Shown: positions 37,983 through 48,500 of the stretch, piece by piece
How the letters are laid out: the number at the start of each line of letters is the position of its first letter
How positions within the stretch are numbered: the stretch's first letter is position 1
Assembly (NCBI RefSeq): GCF_900009135.1
Contig: NZ_LT797704.1
Span: 1 to 64,000, forward strand
Direction of reading: 5' to 3'
Source: Planktothrix sp. PCC 11201
GTDB lineage: Bacteria > Cyanobacteriota > Cyanobacteriia > Cyanobacteriales > Microcoleaceae
DNA length: 64,000 nt
Position numbers and translations under genes: made by a program
Notes under the pieces: generated by a model
Seen by the model: only the letters and a program-made list of their open reading frames with translations
What the model was told of the DNA's origin: nothing
Databases searched by the model: none

Positions 37983-38132
37983 TTATCCTACTTTGCGTTT
38001 GTTCATATCTGCCAGAAATAGCTGTTGATATTTCAAGAATTTGTCATGCCATTCTTTAAAACGGCGATCGCCATCACGGACTAACATCTGACGATATTCT
38101 TCGGAAGGGATATAAAGCTTTTTAGTTGCCAT
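37983..38132 (-). CDS. Small basic protein, 49 residues
   Basis: Unrecognised minus-strand frame starting MATKKLYIPSEEYRQMLVRD and ending in KRKVG. It is highly charged and predicted to be mainly one long helix (GDRRFKEWHDKFLKYQQLFL). The in-frame HIP1-like GGCGATCGCC codes for GDR. Codon use is like genes nearby and there are no rare starts. A GGA lies about 11-13 bases upstream of ATG 38132. It is likely real and co-oriented with the decayed NACHT gene that ends 140 bases upstream, but this is inference. Confidence 0.5.
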   Translation of the reverse strand: MATKKLYIPSEEYRQMLVRDGDRRFKEWHDKFLKYQQLFLADMNKRKVG

Positions 38133-38224
38133 AGTGCTGATCCATTAAATTATTTTTAGACTTTATTTATATGCTAAAATAGTAACATAATCTCGCCAAA
38201 TTTATCTCAGTCTTGAGGATGATC

Positions 38225-38259
38225 CAGAAACCCGGTTTCTCCGAGAAACCGGGTTTCTG
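38225..38259. repeat. Perfect 16-bp inverted repeat (CAGAAACCCGGTTTCT type)
   Basis: Arms CAGAAACCCGGTTTCT and its exact complement are separated by CCG. Each arm is itself partly palindromic. It lies 16 bases beyond the stop of the NACHT pseudogene. I know this unit as a widespread cyanobacterial repeat; here it may serve as a 3' hairpin. Confidence 0.75.
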
Positions 38260-38274
38260 ACTTTCTGGAGTTGA

Positions 38275-39927
38275 TTAATATTCCGCAACCCAACTTTCAA
38301 CTGCTTCTAACAAATTCTCCTGTGACGCCACAAAAGAACGTTGCGGGGGTGGTAAGGGTAGGGGGTCGGGAGTTATCCAACCGAGGTGTAAGACGTCCGT
38401 GAGATAGTCGCAACAGTCGATAACTTCGGGGGTGGGTGTCCCATCTGCGAGTAACAGAATGAACAGATAGGTTTGGAGTTGCTGTTTCAGGTGGATAATT
38501 TTGGTTTCTAGGTTAGCGGGCGTCTGCACTTCGGGGGGAGTTACATGGGGTAAGAGTTTTTGATAAAGACGGTTACAAAATGCTTGGATAAATTCGTTTT
38601 TGGTGTTGAGGGTTAGTAGTTTGTTGACGTTGATGCAGTGGAGGGGAAGGTGAGGAAGTTGGCTACAAATATCGGTGATTTGTTGTTCTAATTGTCGCAC
38701 GGTTGGAGTATTGCCAACGGGGGTAATATCGGAAATTTCAGGATGGGGGGTCAGGGTGTTGTGATGCTGTTCATGGAGACATTCTTGCACCTCCAATGGA
38801 ATTTGAAACGGTTTCTGTTCATCCTTCCATTGATAATGACTATTAACCAACCGTTGATAAAGTCCCGCTTGGGTTTCCGGTAATTTTTGCCCCCGTTTCC
38901 AAGTCCGACATAATAACGCTAACCGCAGGGGATTTTTAATTAAATCATTAATGCGGGTTTGGTTGGGTTCTTTTAACTGTTTTAATAATTCCTGACTCTG
39001 GGTTTTATCATTAAACCATTGTTCAATAAATTCCTGAATCTGTTGGGAAAATGGCACAATTTGCGAACCCGCGAAGGCGGGTTTTGTCTGTGTAGACGCG
39101 GTTTCAACCGCCGAATAATACGTCGAAGAAGGCGAATAAGTATCCGGCGAATGGAATTCGCGACTACACAAACGATGTCCGCCTTCGCGGACAGACGCGG
39201 TTTCAACCGCCGAAGAATTTTGTTTTTTTGTAATCAACATCTCAAACCCAGCAACCCATTCCGGCGAAACTCCCGTTAAACTTCCCGTCGCATCGCGTAA
39301 CCAATTTTGAGTTAAATAATCTCGTATGGGTTTATCAACATCCGCCAAGCGAATTAAAATCGGATAACCTAAATTTTCCTGTAAAATCCATCGAGCAATT
39401 TGATATAATAAGGTTGTTTTTCCCGCCCCTGGTTCCCCAATAATTGCTAACCGTTGACCTTTACTTTTACTATTTCCCTGTCGTAAAATGTCCTCAAAAA
39501 ATTGATTAGGTTCGTTATAGGTTTTCGTTATTTCCGTTTCCGCTAATTGATAAAATTGTGACCCGTCCTCTGGGTTCACTTCCTGTTTTTGTCGTTTTTC
39601 CTGTTCCCGTTTCGGTTCCACTAACCCCAAGGGAACATAAAAATCGATCCCTGTTAACGGGTTATTCTTGAAAAAGCGTTCTTCGTAGGCGTCGAGGCGA
39701 GATTCACAGATTTGATGCCAGTTAATATCAGGAATTGGGGATACTATTGTTTGGGGTTGAGGTGAAGATTGTTGTTGTTTTTGAGATTGGCGATATTCTT
39801 GTTTGAGGTGACTATGGAGAATGTCAAACTTACCTTTTTTAGCAGTTTCTAACTCAGGATAACGATTTTCAAAAGCGCTCTGCCTCCGTACCCTAATATT
39901 ACTTATATATTCAGGATGTCTGACCGA
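38275..39927 (-). pseudogene. Decayed NACHT-type NTPase, internal repeat insertion and no start
   Basis: A STAND/NACHT ATPase gene. The readable frame runs from just after a stop at 39930-39928 to 38275 with no ATG in its first ~100 codons; the first usable start, TTG 39630, cuts off conserved sequence (WHQICESRLDAYEERFF, DFYVPLG). Walker A GEPGAGKTTLLYQIA and LIRLADVDKPIRDYL are intact. The segment that should hold Walker B (LLDGxDE) and sensor 1 is absent and replaced by ~50 residues encoded by palindromic repeat DNA. The C-terminal NACHT helices (KNPLRLALLCRTW, LPETQAGLYQRLV) follow in frame. ATPase function is presumably lost. Confidence 0.75.
39066..39214. repeat. Composite palindromic repeat inserted in NACHT gene
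   Basis: Two direct copies of AGACGCGGTTTCAACCGCCG lie at about 39095-39114 and 39193-39212, period 99. Each is next to a hairpin: CCCGCGAAGGCGGG (about 39068-39081) and GTCCGCCTTCGCGGAC (about 39177-39192). Between them is CCGGCGAATGGAATTCGCG. The block remains open in the frame of the surrounding gene. It is GC-richer than its host. Confidence 0.75.
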
Positions 39928-40039
39928 TCAGCCATCAATGGGGAGGGGTTTAGAAAAATATTATAAAGATTGTCTCGAATTTGCTCCCAAAAGACAATAA
40001 ATCCTTAAATTAAATAGGAGTGTAATTTTTTCACCCTAG

Positions 40040-40390
<351 letters not shown>

Positions 40391-40490
40391 ATTCTTTGGG
40401 CGAGTTGATCTCGCCCCACCCCGACACAGCAGAAATCAAAAGATAAGATTTCCTGATTACATACATTGGGAAAAATTTTATTAAAACCTC

Positions 40491-40520
40491 TTTACAAAAC
40501 GCAATCATCTGTGTCATATT
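40491..40520 (+). promoter_or_regulatory. Putative psbA promoter
   Basis: TTTACA (40491-40496) and CATATT (40515-40520), 18 bases apart, form a sigma70-like promoter about 65 bases upstream of the psbA ATG. The AT-rich leader matches that of highly expressed, light-regulated psbA genes. The exact start of transcription is not determinable here. Confidence 0.5.
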
Positions 40521-40584
40521 AGTAGTCAAGGTAGTAAAATAACTACCAACGAACCTCGACAAATACATAGCAATCATACCTAAC

Positions 40585-41667
40585 ATGACAACCACGATTC
40601 AGCAGCGCGAAAGCGCCTCTATCTGGGAACGGTTCTGTAATTGGGTGACATCCACCAACAACCGCATTTATGTGGGCTGGTTCGGTGTTCTGATGATCCC
40701 CACCCTGTTAACCGCCACCATCTGCTACATCATCGCCTTTGTCGCAGCCCCCCCAGTGGACATCGATGGCATCCGTGAACCCGTAGCTGGTTCACTGTTA
40801 TACGGAAACAACATCATCTCTGGTGCGGTTGTTCCTTCCTCGAACGCCATCGGTTTACACTTCTACCCGATTTGGGAAGCAGCCAGCTTAGACGAATGGC
40901 TGTACAACGGTGGCCCTTACCAATTAGTGATTTTCCACTTCTTCATTGGTATCCTGTGCTACATGGGTCGGGAATGGGAATTATCCTACCGTTTAGGGAT
41001 GCGTCCTTGGATTTGCGTCGCCTACTCTGCACCTGTTGCAGCAGCAGCCGCCGTGTTCCTGATTTACCCCATCGGTCAAGGTTCCTTCTCTGATGGTATG
41101 CCTTTAGGAATTTCTGGAACCTTCAACTTCATGTTAGTGTTCCAAGCCGAACACAACATCCTGATGCACCCCTTCCATATGTTAGGCGTTGCTGGGGTGT
41201 TTGGTGGTAGTTTATTCTCCGCCATGCACGGTTCCTTAGTTACCTCCTCTTTGGTGCGTGAAACCACCGAAGTCGAGTCCCAAAACTACGGTTACAAATT
41301 CGGTCAAGAAGAAGAAACCTACAACATCGTTGCAGCCCACGGTTACTTTGGTCGTTTAATCTTCCAATATGCCAGCTTCAACAACAGCCGTAGCTTACAC
41401 TTCTTATTAGGTGCATGGCCCGTGATCGGGATTTGGTTCACCGCTTTGGGTGTATCCACCATGGCCTTCAACCTGAACGGTTTCAACTTCAACCAGTCAA
41501 TCATCGACTCTACCGGTCGCGTGATCAACACCTGGGCGGATGTGTTAAACCGCGCTAACCTGGGTATGGAAGTCATGCACGAGCGCAACGCTCACAACTT
41601 CCCCTTAGACTTAGCTTCTGGTGAATCGGCTCCTGTGGCTTTGGTTGCTCCTCAAATTAATGGTTAA
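40585..41667 (+). CDS. psbA: Photosystem II reaction centre protein D1 (Glu130 form)
   Basis: The D1 core subunit binds P680, pheophytin, QB and the Mn4CaO5 cluster in the thylakoid. All key residues are present: Tyr161, Asp170, Glu189, His190, His198, His215, and the C-terminal processing site after Ala344 (DLA/SGES, last 16 residues removed). Position 130 is Glu (GREWELS), the form linked to high light in organisms with several psbA genes. At 360 aa it is full length. Codon use is biased to C-ending codons, as in highly expressed genes, unlike its neighbours. Confidence 0.98.
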   Translation: MTTTIQQRESASIWERFCNWVTSTNNRIYVGWFGVLMIPTLLTATICYIIAFVAAPPVDIDGIREPVAGSLLYGNNIISGAVVPSSNAIGLHFYPIWEAASLDEWLYNGGPYQLVIFHFFIGILCYMGREWELSYRLGMRPWICVAYSAPVAAAAAVFLIYPIGQGSFSDGMPLGISGTFNFMLVFQAEHNILMHPFHMLGVAGVFGGSLFSAMHGSLVTSSLVRETTEVESQNYGYKFGQEEETYNIVAAHGYFGRLIFQYASFNNSRSLHFLLGAWPVIGIWFTALGVSTMAFNLNGFNFNQSIIDSTGRVINTWADVLNRANLGMEVMHERNAHNFPLDLASGESAPVALVAPQING

Positions 41668-41691
41668 TTTTTAACCTCAATATTCCAAAAG

Positions 41692-41718
41692 ACGCTCTCC
41701 GCGAGGGGGGCGTTTTTT
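41692..41718 (+). terminator. Rho-independent terminator of psbA
   Basis: Stem ACGCTCTCC / GGGGGGCGT (nine pairs, with two G-T) closed by a GCGA tetraloop and followed by TTTTTT. It begins about 25 bases after the psbA stop. Confidence 0.85.
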
Positions 41719-41802
41719 GGTGTTTTTGGGGATGTTAGGAATGAAAAACAAATGAGGAAAAGGTTTCAGTATCAGTCTTTATAACATCAATCTTTTTTTA
41801 TT

Positions 41803-43032
41803 ATGATTGGTAGGGATCAGCTGCATCCATGGCTATCGATTGTGGGAATCGGAGAAAATGGACTCGAAGAATTAACCTCCGTGGGACGAATTCTCCTTTC
41901 CCATGCCTCTGTGATTGTTGGGGGTGAACGTCATCTTGCTATGCTACCCCAAGAAGATAAACGAGAAAAACTCCTCTGGGATTCGCCAATTGAAGATTCT
42001 ATTTATGAGATTATTCGTCGTCGCGGTCAAGCCGTCTGTGTTTTAGCTAGTGGTGATCCGATGTGTTATGGCATTGGTGTGACCCTGACTCGTCACCTTC
42101 CGATCAACGAAATCACAATTATTCCATCTCCATCTACCTTTAGCCTCGCCTGTAGTCGTTTGGGTTGGTCGCTCACGGAGGTAGAAACATTAAGTTTATG
42201 TGGTCGTCCGTTAGCTTTGTTAAATGCGGTACTTTATCCGAGAGCTAAATTATTGGTGCTCAGTGCTAATCGACAGACTCCCGCCATCGTCGCCCAACTG
42301 CTAACCCAACAGGGCTTTGGGGAGAGTCAGATGGTGGTATTAGAACATCTAGGGGGAACCCGAGAACGCTGCATTGAGGGGACTGCCTGTGGTTGGAATG
42401 CCACGGATATCGCGGATTTGAATGCGATCGCGATTACCTGTATTTCCTCCCAACCCGTCCCCCTCCCCCCTCGCCTCCCCGGACTGCCCGATCTTGCCTA
42501 TCGCCATGACGGACAGTTAACTAAAAGAGAAGTGCGAGCGATTACCCTGGCGGCTCTAGCTCCCCTACCCAGACAACTACTGTGGGACGTGGGGGCGGGT
42601 TGTGGCTCCATTGGGATTGAGTGGATGCGGAGCGATCGCCTTTGCCAAAGTATTGCGATCGAACAGCACCCGACCCGATTACAATATATTGCTGATAATG
42701 CAACGGCATTGGGAACTCCCCACCTCAAAATTGTGGCGGGAAAAGCGCCGAGTGCTCTCCAAGATTTGCCCCAACCCGACGCTATTTTTATCGGTGGGGG
42801 GATTACAGTCCCCGAACTCTTAGAAACCTGTTGGCAAGCATTACCATCGGGCGGTCGTTTGGTTGCCAATGCTGTTACCGTAGAAAGCGAATTAATGATC
42901 TTTCAGTGGTACAGTCAATTAGGGGGAGAACTGATCCGCATTGGGATTCAAAGGGCTGAACCTGTAGGTAAATTTTTAGGCTGGAAAGCCATGGCTCCCG
43001 TAACTCAATGGGTTGTTTTAAAACCTTATTGA
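41803..43032 (+). CDS. cbiET: Bifunctional precorrin-6Y methyltransferase/decarboxylase (CbiET/CobL)
   Basis: Corrin ring methylation at C5 and C15 with decarboxylation at C12. The N-terminal CbiE tetrapyrrole methylase (about residues 1-205) shows SIVGIGENGLEELT, VLASGDPMCYGIG and VIPSPSTFSLACSRLGWS. The C-terminal CbiT (about 215-409) shows the SAM motif WDVGAGCGSIGIEW and DAIFIGGGI. At 409 aa the fusion is intact. It is convergent with cobK, the reductase of the preceding step (precorrin-6A to -6B), so the two lie next to each other with a MITE between them. Confidence 0.95.
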   Translation: MIGRDQLHPWLSIVGIGENGLEELTSVGRILLSHASVIVGGERHLAMLPQEDKREKLLWDSPIEDSIYEIIRRRGQAVCVLASGDPMCYGIGVTLTRHLPINEITIIPSPSTFSLACSRLGWSLTEVETLSLCGRPLALLNAVLYPRAKLLVLSANRQTPAIVAQLLTQQGFGESQMVVLEHLGGTRERCIEGTACGWNATDIADLNAIAITCISSQPVPLPPRLPGLPDLAYRHDGQLTKREVRAITLAALAPLPRQLLWDVGAGCGSIGIEWMRSDRLCQSIAIEQHPTRLQYIADNATALGTPHLKIVAGKAPSALQDLPQPDAIFIGGGITVPELLETCWQALPSGGRLVANAVTVESELMIFQWYSQLGGELIRIGIQRAEPVGKFLGWKAMAPVTQWVVLKPY

Positions 43033-43074
43033 CATCTTTGGTGGTTTGTTCTTTTAATTAACTGAAGAAAATGT

Positions 43075-43225
43075 TATAGCAAGTCTAAATCAATTGTATA
43101 AATAGTTTGACATCCAATTCATCGTAGGGGCGAGGCGTGCCTCGCCCCTCTAGGGGAATATAGATATTTTTTGGGATTAATAATCACCGCGAGTCCTTTT
43201 GTACAATCCATTTAGACTTGCTATA
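43075..43225. mobile_element. MITE-like element with 28-bp terminal inverted repeats
   Basis: The left end TATAGCAAGTCTAAATCAAT and the right end (complement) TATAGCAAGTCTAAATGGAT continue for about 28 bases with roughly 24 matches. The 151-bp unit has no coding frame and carries an internal hairpin, GGGGCGAGGCGTGCCTCGCCCC (about 43129-43150). Flanking TA on both sides suggests a TA target duplication, as made by Tc1/mariner-IS630-type transposases. No transposase is present in this window. Confidence 0.72.
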
Positions 43226-43503
43226 TAATTATCTTAAATTGTATATATCCTAAATTGGGAATAATTCTGGTTTCTATGTATTCATGGGCAGAAAAAGATA
43301 TCTTAAATAGGTTGATGCGATCGCTAAAGAATTTTATATCACAGGGGAATTCAGGAATCCTTTTGGCATATTTATTGGAGAAGAAAAGAGCATGGGAATT
43401 GTTCATACCAACTGAGCAAGTTTTGACGGTTGAACCCGGACTTTTTTGGGAATGTAAATCGATTCACAAACGTTATTGACAGATATAATTTAATTGAGTT
43501 TGA
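43226..43503. other. Gap between MITE and cobK without a supported gene
   Basis: AT-rich. Short frames here (for example plus-strand 43255-43479) lack motifs and start signals; they break up in every frame. It may be remnant DNA. Nothing else recognised. Confidence 0.35.
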
Positions 43504-44256
43504 TTATTGGTTTTTCACCCAGGAGAGAACACTTTCTACATCTGTAACGGTCTCCCCTTCAGGAACAGGGGGACGTTTTACCATGACAACGGGTAATCCT
43601 AACTCCCGGGCGGCAATAATTTTGGCATAGGTGGCATTACCCCCGCTATTTTTACTAACAATTGCCCCGATTTGATATTTTTGTAAAAGCGATCGCTCTG
43701 ACTCTAAAGAAAACGGCCCCCGTTGCAGGATTAACTGTCCGGGGGGGATGGGCAAATCGGTTTCAGGAGGGTCAATCATCCGCATCAAAAACCAGATATT
43801 TTTTATATGGGCATAAGCAGGGAGTTCTTGCCGACCAATGGTGAGAAATATGCGTTCAGCTAACCCTGGTAAAGTCTTTGCCGCCAATTGATTCGTGTCT
43901 ACCTCAATCCAATCATCTCCTAATACTTCTTGCCAAGGGGGACGAATTAGCATTAATCGGGGAATACCGCATTCGGAGGCGGCTTGAGCAGCATTAAAGG
44001 AAATTTGAGCGGCAAAGGGATGGGTGGCATCAATTACCAAATCAATGTGTTCCTGGCGTAGATAGTTTGCTAATCCAGCTATTCCCCCAAATCCTCCGAT
44101 CCGAAAAGAAACCGGGTTAGTTTGAGTGACGGGTTGCTGAGTTCGACCTGCTAAAGAAGCGATCGCTTCCACACCTGGAATTTGATTAATTTGAGTTGCT
44201 ATTGCCACCGCTTCGGTCGTTCCTCCTAAAATCAAGACTCTTTTTTTATGATTCAT
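43504..44256 (-). CDS. cobK: Precorrin-6A / cobalt-precorrin-6A reductase
   Basis: NADPH-dependent reduction of the corrin precursor in B12 synthesis. Family landmarks: RVLILGGTTEAVAIATQI at the N-terminus, IDLVIDATHPFAAQIS, FLTIGRQELPAY, LQRGPFSLESERSLL and IVSKNSGGNATYAKIIAARELGLPVVMVKRP. At 250 aa it is full size. ATG 44256. It is convergent with cbiET, which catalyses the next step. Confidence 0.94.
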   Translation of the reverse strand: MNHKKRVLILGGTTEAVAIATQINQIPGVEAIASLAGRTQQPVTQTNPVSFRIGGFGGIAGLANYLRQEHIDLVIDATHPFAAQISFNAAQAASECGIPRLMLIRPPWQEVLGDDWIEVDTNQLAAKTLPGLAERIFLTIGRQELPAYAHIKNIWFLMRMIDPPETDLPIPPGQLILQRGPFSLESERSLLQKYQIGAIVSKNSGGNATYAKIIAARELGLPVVMVKRPPVPEGETVTDVESVLSWVKNQ

Positions 44257-44347
44257 AGAAAATGGCTAAAATAGATTTAATTTGCTAGGATTATATTCAT
44301 TCCCGCTATAATAGTTTTAATTTAAAATTACCCTAAAATAAATAATT

Positions 44348-44920
44348 ATGAACCAATTCACCTTAAACTTAGAAACTATTGATCTGACAGATGAACAGTT
44401 TTTTAAACTTTGTCAAAATAACCGAAATTTAAGATTTGAACGGAATTTTAACGGAGAATTAGTAATTATGTCACCCGCAGGAGGAAAAACCGGGCATCGG
44501 AATATTGAAATTGCCTATCAACTGCAAAGGTGGAGTCGCCAAAATCCATTCGGAATTGCTTTTGATTCCTCTACAGGATTTAAACTGCCTAATGGTTCAG
44601 ATCGTTCTCCTGATGCGTCATGGATCTCTTTAGAAAAATGGCAGAACTTAACCCCCGAAGAACAGGAAAAGTTTTTACCCTTATGTCCTGATTTTGTGAT
44701 CGAGTTACGTTCTCCCAGTGATAATATTAAAACCCTTCAAAATAAAATGAAGGAATATCAAGAAAATGGAACTCGTTTAGGATGGTTAATCGACCCTCAA
44801 ACAAAAACGGTAGAAATTTATCGACTCAATCAAGAAGTGGAAATATTAGAAAATTCCTTAACCTTATCAGGAGAGGATATCTTGCCCCAGTTTATCTTAA
44901 ACCTAGAACAAATTTGGTAA
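44348..44920 (+). CDS. Uma2 family (DUF820) restriction-endonuclease-fold protein
   Basis: A PD-(D/E)xK-fold protein of 190 aa. Family pattern: NLRFERNFNGELVIMSPAGG, then RSPDASWISLEKW and CPDFVIELRSPSDNIKTLQNKMKEY, where the Asp and the ExR replace the nuclease core, and GWLIDPQTKTVEIYR at the end. Uma2 genes are hugely multiplied in cyanobacteria; function is not established. ATG 44348 is preceded by AT-rich DNA. A decayed relative lies at 32676. Confidence 0.9.
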   Translation: MNQFTLNLETIDLTDEQFFKLCQNNRNLRFERNFNGELVIMSPAGGKTGHRNIEIAYQLQRWSRQNPFGIAFDSSTGFKLPNGSDRSPDASWISLEKWQNLTPEEQEKFLPLCPDFVIELRSPSDNIKTLQNKMKEYQENGTRLGWLIDPQTKTVEIYRLNQEVEILENSLTLSGEDILPQFILNLEQIW

Positions 44921-45510
44921 ATACAGAATTTCAAGCTGATACCGACTCCATCATATCAGAATCAAGGGTAATTTGTCTAGTTATCAACAAGAATATTTTT
45001 ACATAATTAAATTTAGCATACAGTTCAATAACAAATAATTAATTATTATTGAACATCAAAAAAAAACAGCTTATTTTTGGGATAGAGGGAAAAAGTGTGA
45101 TCAGCCCAACCCATGTTTTAAACCAATCAAAAGCCCTTAATTAGATTGATCCCCTTTAAGATAAATCCGATCCTACTCGAATTCGAGTCAGGTACTCTCC
45201 GATAACAGCCTGGGTAAACTCCATTAGAATATTGATAATAATGCTAATATTCCTTTTTAAAAAATAAATATCCTGGTCTTAGGATATTCCTTAGGACATC
45301 AATTTTTCTCCCAAACTGACATCCACCGAAAATCTATGCCGGAGGTTTGTTAACCTTTTTTTAATTTTCATTAAAAAATGTCAAAATTTCAGGGTAATAA
45401 TCGTAAAATGTATAGGGAGGGGCAGACAAAAAACTCTTGGTGTGTCAAACACTCTGCAAAAAGTACGATAACTACGAGTAATCGGATAGATAATGCACAG
45501 AAACTAGTTG
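44921..45510. other. Long AT-rich leader region before the c-di-GMP sensor gene
   Basis: About 590 bases without a supported gene. A 9-bp perfect inverted repeat, GTTCAATAA/TTATTGAAC, with a 14-base AT loop lies at 45023-45054 and may be the Uma2 terminator or an operator. The ribosome-binding site and promoter of the next gene are not obvious; the final ~100 bases are A-rich. Confidence 0.4.
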
Positions 45511-48500
45511 ATGCTCAACAAACACAAGACACAAGCAGATCAAGACCAACTTTATCCTATTGCATCTATTGATCAGGGGTGGGTGATAGATGCGAATCAA
45601 GAAGTTGGATTACTAGACAGCCCCATACTGATTCGGGTGATTGCAGACCTACTGCAAGTTGCCTTGATTGTCAGTCATCTGGGTGATGGTCGGGTTTTTT
45701 ATTGTAATTCTCGTTTCCAACAGACCTTTGGATTGCCTCAATCAGAAATATCGAACTTTGCTGAATCCGATATCTTTGCTAACCTCGCGGATAGAGAAAT
45801 TCTGCTAGAGAAGTTGCAAAAACAGGATGTCACACAACAAACTCTACAAGTAAAACGGTTAGATGGAACGCTCTGGTGGACATTAGTATCCATGCGTCTG
45901 CTAACAGTAAATGGGGAAAAGTTGATTCTATCCACCTACTCCGAACTTCTCCCCAATTCACCCACTCAACCCCTACCACCTGGCTATATTCCCAGCTTTG
46001 ACCACTGGCAACAGGGGGTGATTCTGGTGGGTGCAGAACACCAAATTATTGATTGGAATACCGTCGCAGAACAAATGTTTGGTTATGATAAATCCCAAGT
46101 TTTGGGTCAAACTCTTGCAGCCTTGAATTTATCACCGTTACATGATTTAGCTATTGACCTATGTAACTCTGAGCTTGCCGATGAATATTCCGACTGCACC
46201 CGCGAAATTCCCTTCCACCGTCGGGATGGGAGATTGGATTACTGTTGTGCTACTTTTTTACCGCTTAGGAATCAATTGGGTCAGTTAGTTGCCACCTTAA
46301 TTAGCACCCAAGCCATCACGGAAGAAGTTCCCGCCCTGGCACCGATAGACCCGCTTTTAGCCACCTTGCAGTCTAGGGTCAGCCAGCAAGCCACGGTCGC
46401 CTACCTCGGTCAACAGGCCCTGATTCATTCTGACCTCTCCGTCTTAGTCAATGAAGTTGTCGGTGCCGTAGCGAAAACCTTGGATGTGGAATACTGTAAA
46501 CTTCTGGAACTCATGCCCGGAGGTCATGCTTTTTGGTTGAGGGCGGGGGTGGGTTGGCAAAAGGGACTGGTCGGCAATGCTAGGGTGAGTGCCCATATTA
46601 ACTCCCAAGCCGGGTATACCTTACTCAAGAATGAACCCATTGTGGTAGATGATTTACGCGTGGAAACTCGATTTTCTGGAACTCCCCTGCTGCATAATCA
46701 TCGGGTAATTAGTGGTATGAGTGTGGTAATTGCCCGTTGGGGACAGGATTCGGGCTTGAGTAAAAAACAGGTAGAGTCCCCTATTTCAAAGGCTTGGGGG
46801 GTTTTAAGTGTCCATAGCACTATCCATCGCCAGTTTACCCTAGAAGATGTACATTTTTTAGAAGCGATCGCGAATGTGTTAGCGGCGGCGATTGAAAGTC
46901 ATCGCGCCCAAGAACGTTTACAATTGATGGAACGAGCTATTAATAGTAGTAGTAATGGGATTGTAATTACCGATGCGACACAACCGGATAATCCGATTAT
47001 TTTTGTGAATAATGGATTTGAACGAATTACAGGATATAGCAGCAGAGACATTTTAGGAGAAAATTGTCGATTTTTACAGGGGAATCATTCCAACTATGCA
47101 GCCATTGACGAAATTCGTCGTGCGGTATTAGAAGGAAAAGAGTGTCATGTCGAACTACAGAATTATCGGAAAGATGGGGAGTTTTTCTGGAATGAACTTT
47201 CCATTGCTCCAGTATATAGTTCCAAAGGATATTTGACTCATTTTATTGGGATTCAAGCAGATATAACTAAACGGAAACAATCTGAACAAGCCCTGGTTTC
47301 ACAATCCCAAGCCTTAGCTCAGTTTAGTTCTAATCTCAAACATTTGCATCGGATTACAACCTATAATCATCAAAATTTAGATGAACTTTTTCGAGATTAT
47401 CTCCAAGTTGGATGCGAGATTTTTCAACTATCAATTGGTTTCATTAGCCGATTAGAAAATAATAATATTATTATTGATACCGTTGATTCCGATTTAGATA
47501 TAATTCAACCAGGTATGACCTTGCCTTGTGAGGAAAGTTACTGTGTTAAAGTCATTCAGACCCAAATGACTCAAGTTCATACCGAAATCGGGCAAAATCC
47601 TGAATTCAATCGACTCCAAAGCTATCAAAGGTTTCATCTCGAAACCTGTTTAGGAACTCCGATTTGGGTCAATGGTGAAATTTATGGGACATTAGCTTTT
47701 GCTGCTTTAGAGGTTAAAACCGTAGATTACAAATCCTATGAAGTGGAAATTTTAGAGTTAATGGCTCAAAGTATTGGTCGATTTATTGCGGCCAATCAAA
47801 CAGAAAAACAACGAGTTAAAGCCGAATTAGGTCTGCGAGAAAGTGAGGAGCGCTATCGCCGTTTAGTTGAATTATCTCCTGAAACTATTGCCATTCACAA
47901 TGGAGAACAATTAGTTTATATTAATCTGGCTGGAGCTAAACTATTAGGAGCAAATCGCCCTCAAGATTTAATCGGTCGCTCTATTTTTGATTTTCTGCCT
48001 CCTGATTATTTTAATTCCATTCATACTCAAATTCAAGATGATCACAATGAACAGCAACCTCGGTCGTTAATAGAACAAAAATTAACTCGATTAAATGGAG
48101 AAGTTATTGATGTAGAAATTGTCGGAATTCCAGCTACCTATCAAGGTCAATCTGCGATTCAAATTATTATTCGGGATATTACTGAACGTAAACGATTTGA
48201 AGCCCAACTCATGTATGAAGCCTTACATGATGCTCTGACTCAATTACCTAACCGGAGCTTTTTTAATGAACGTTTAGCACAGGTATTAAAACGATCTAAA
48301 CAAGAACCTAATTATGAGTTTGCAGTCTTATTTTTAGACTTAGATAGATTTAAAGTTGTTAATGATAGTTTAGGACATTTAATTGGAGATCAACTATTAA
48401 TTGAAATTTCCCATCGTCTTTTATATTGCGTCAACCCATTAGATACCGTCGCTCGTTTAGGGGGAGATGAATTTACAATTTTGATTAATCGGGTTCAAAG

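Noticed and set aside
39066-39214. CRISPR array in the NACHT gene
   Set aside because: Only two repeat copies, ~99-bp period, palindromic repeat units of different kinds and an open coding frame across; no cas genes are in the window.
43255-43479. Plus-strand 74-codon frame after the MITE
   Set aside because: Poor start, no motif, and overlapping frames are equally long; probably chance in AT-rich DNA.
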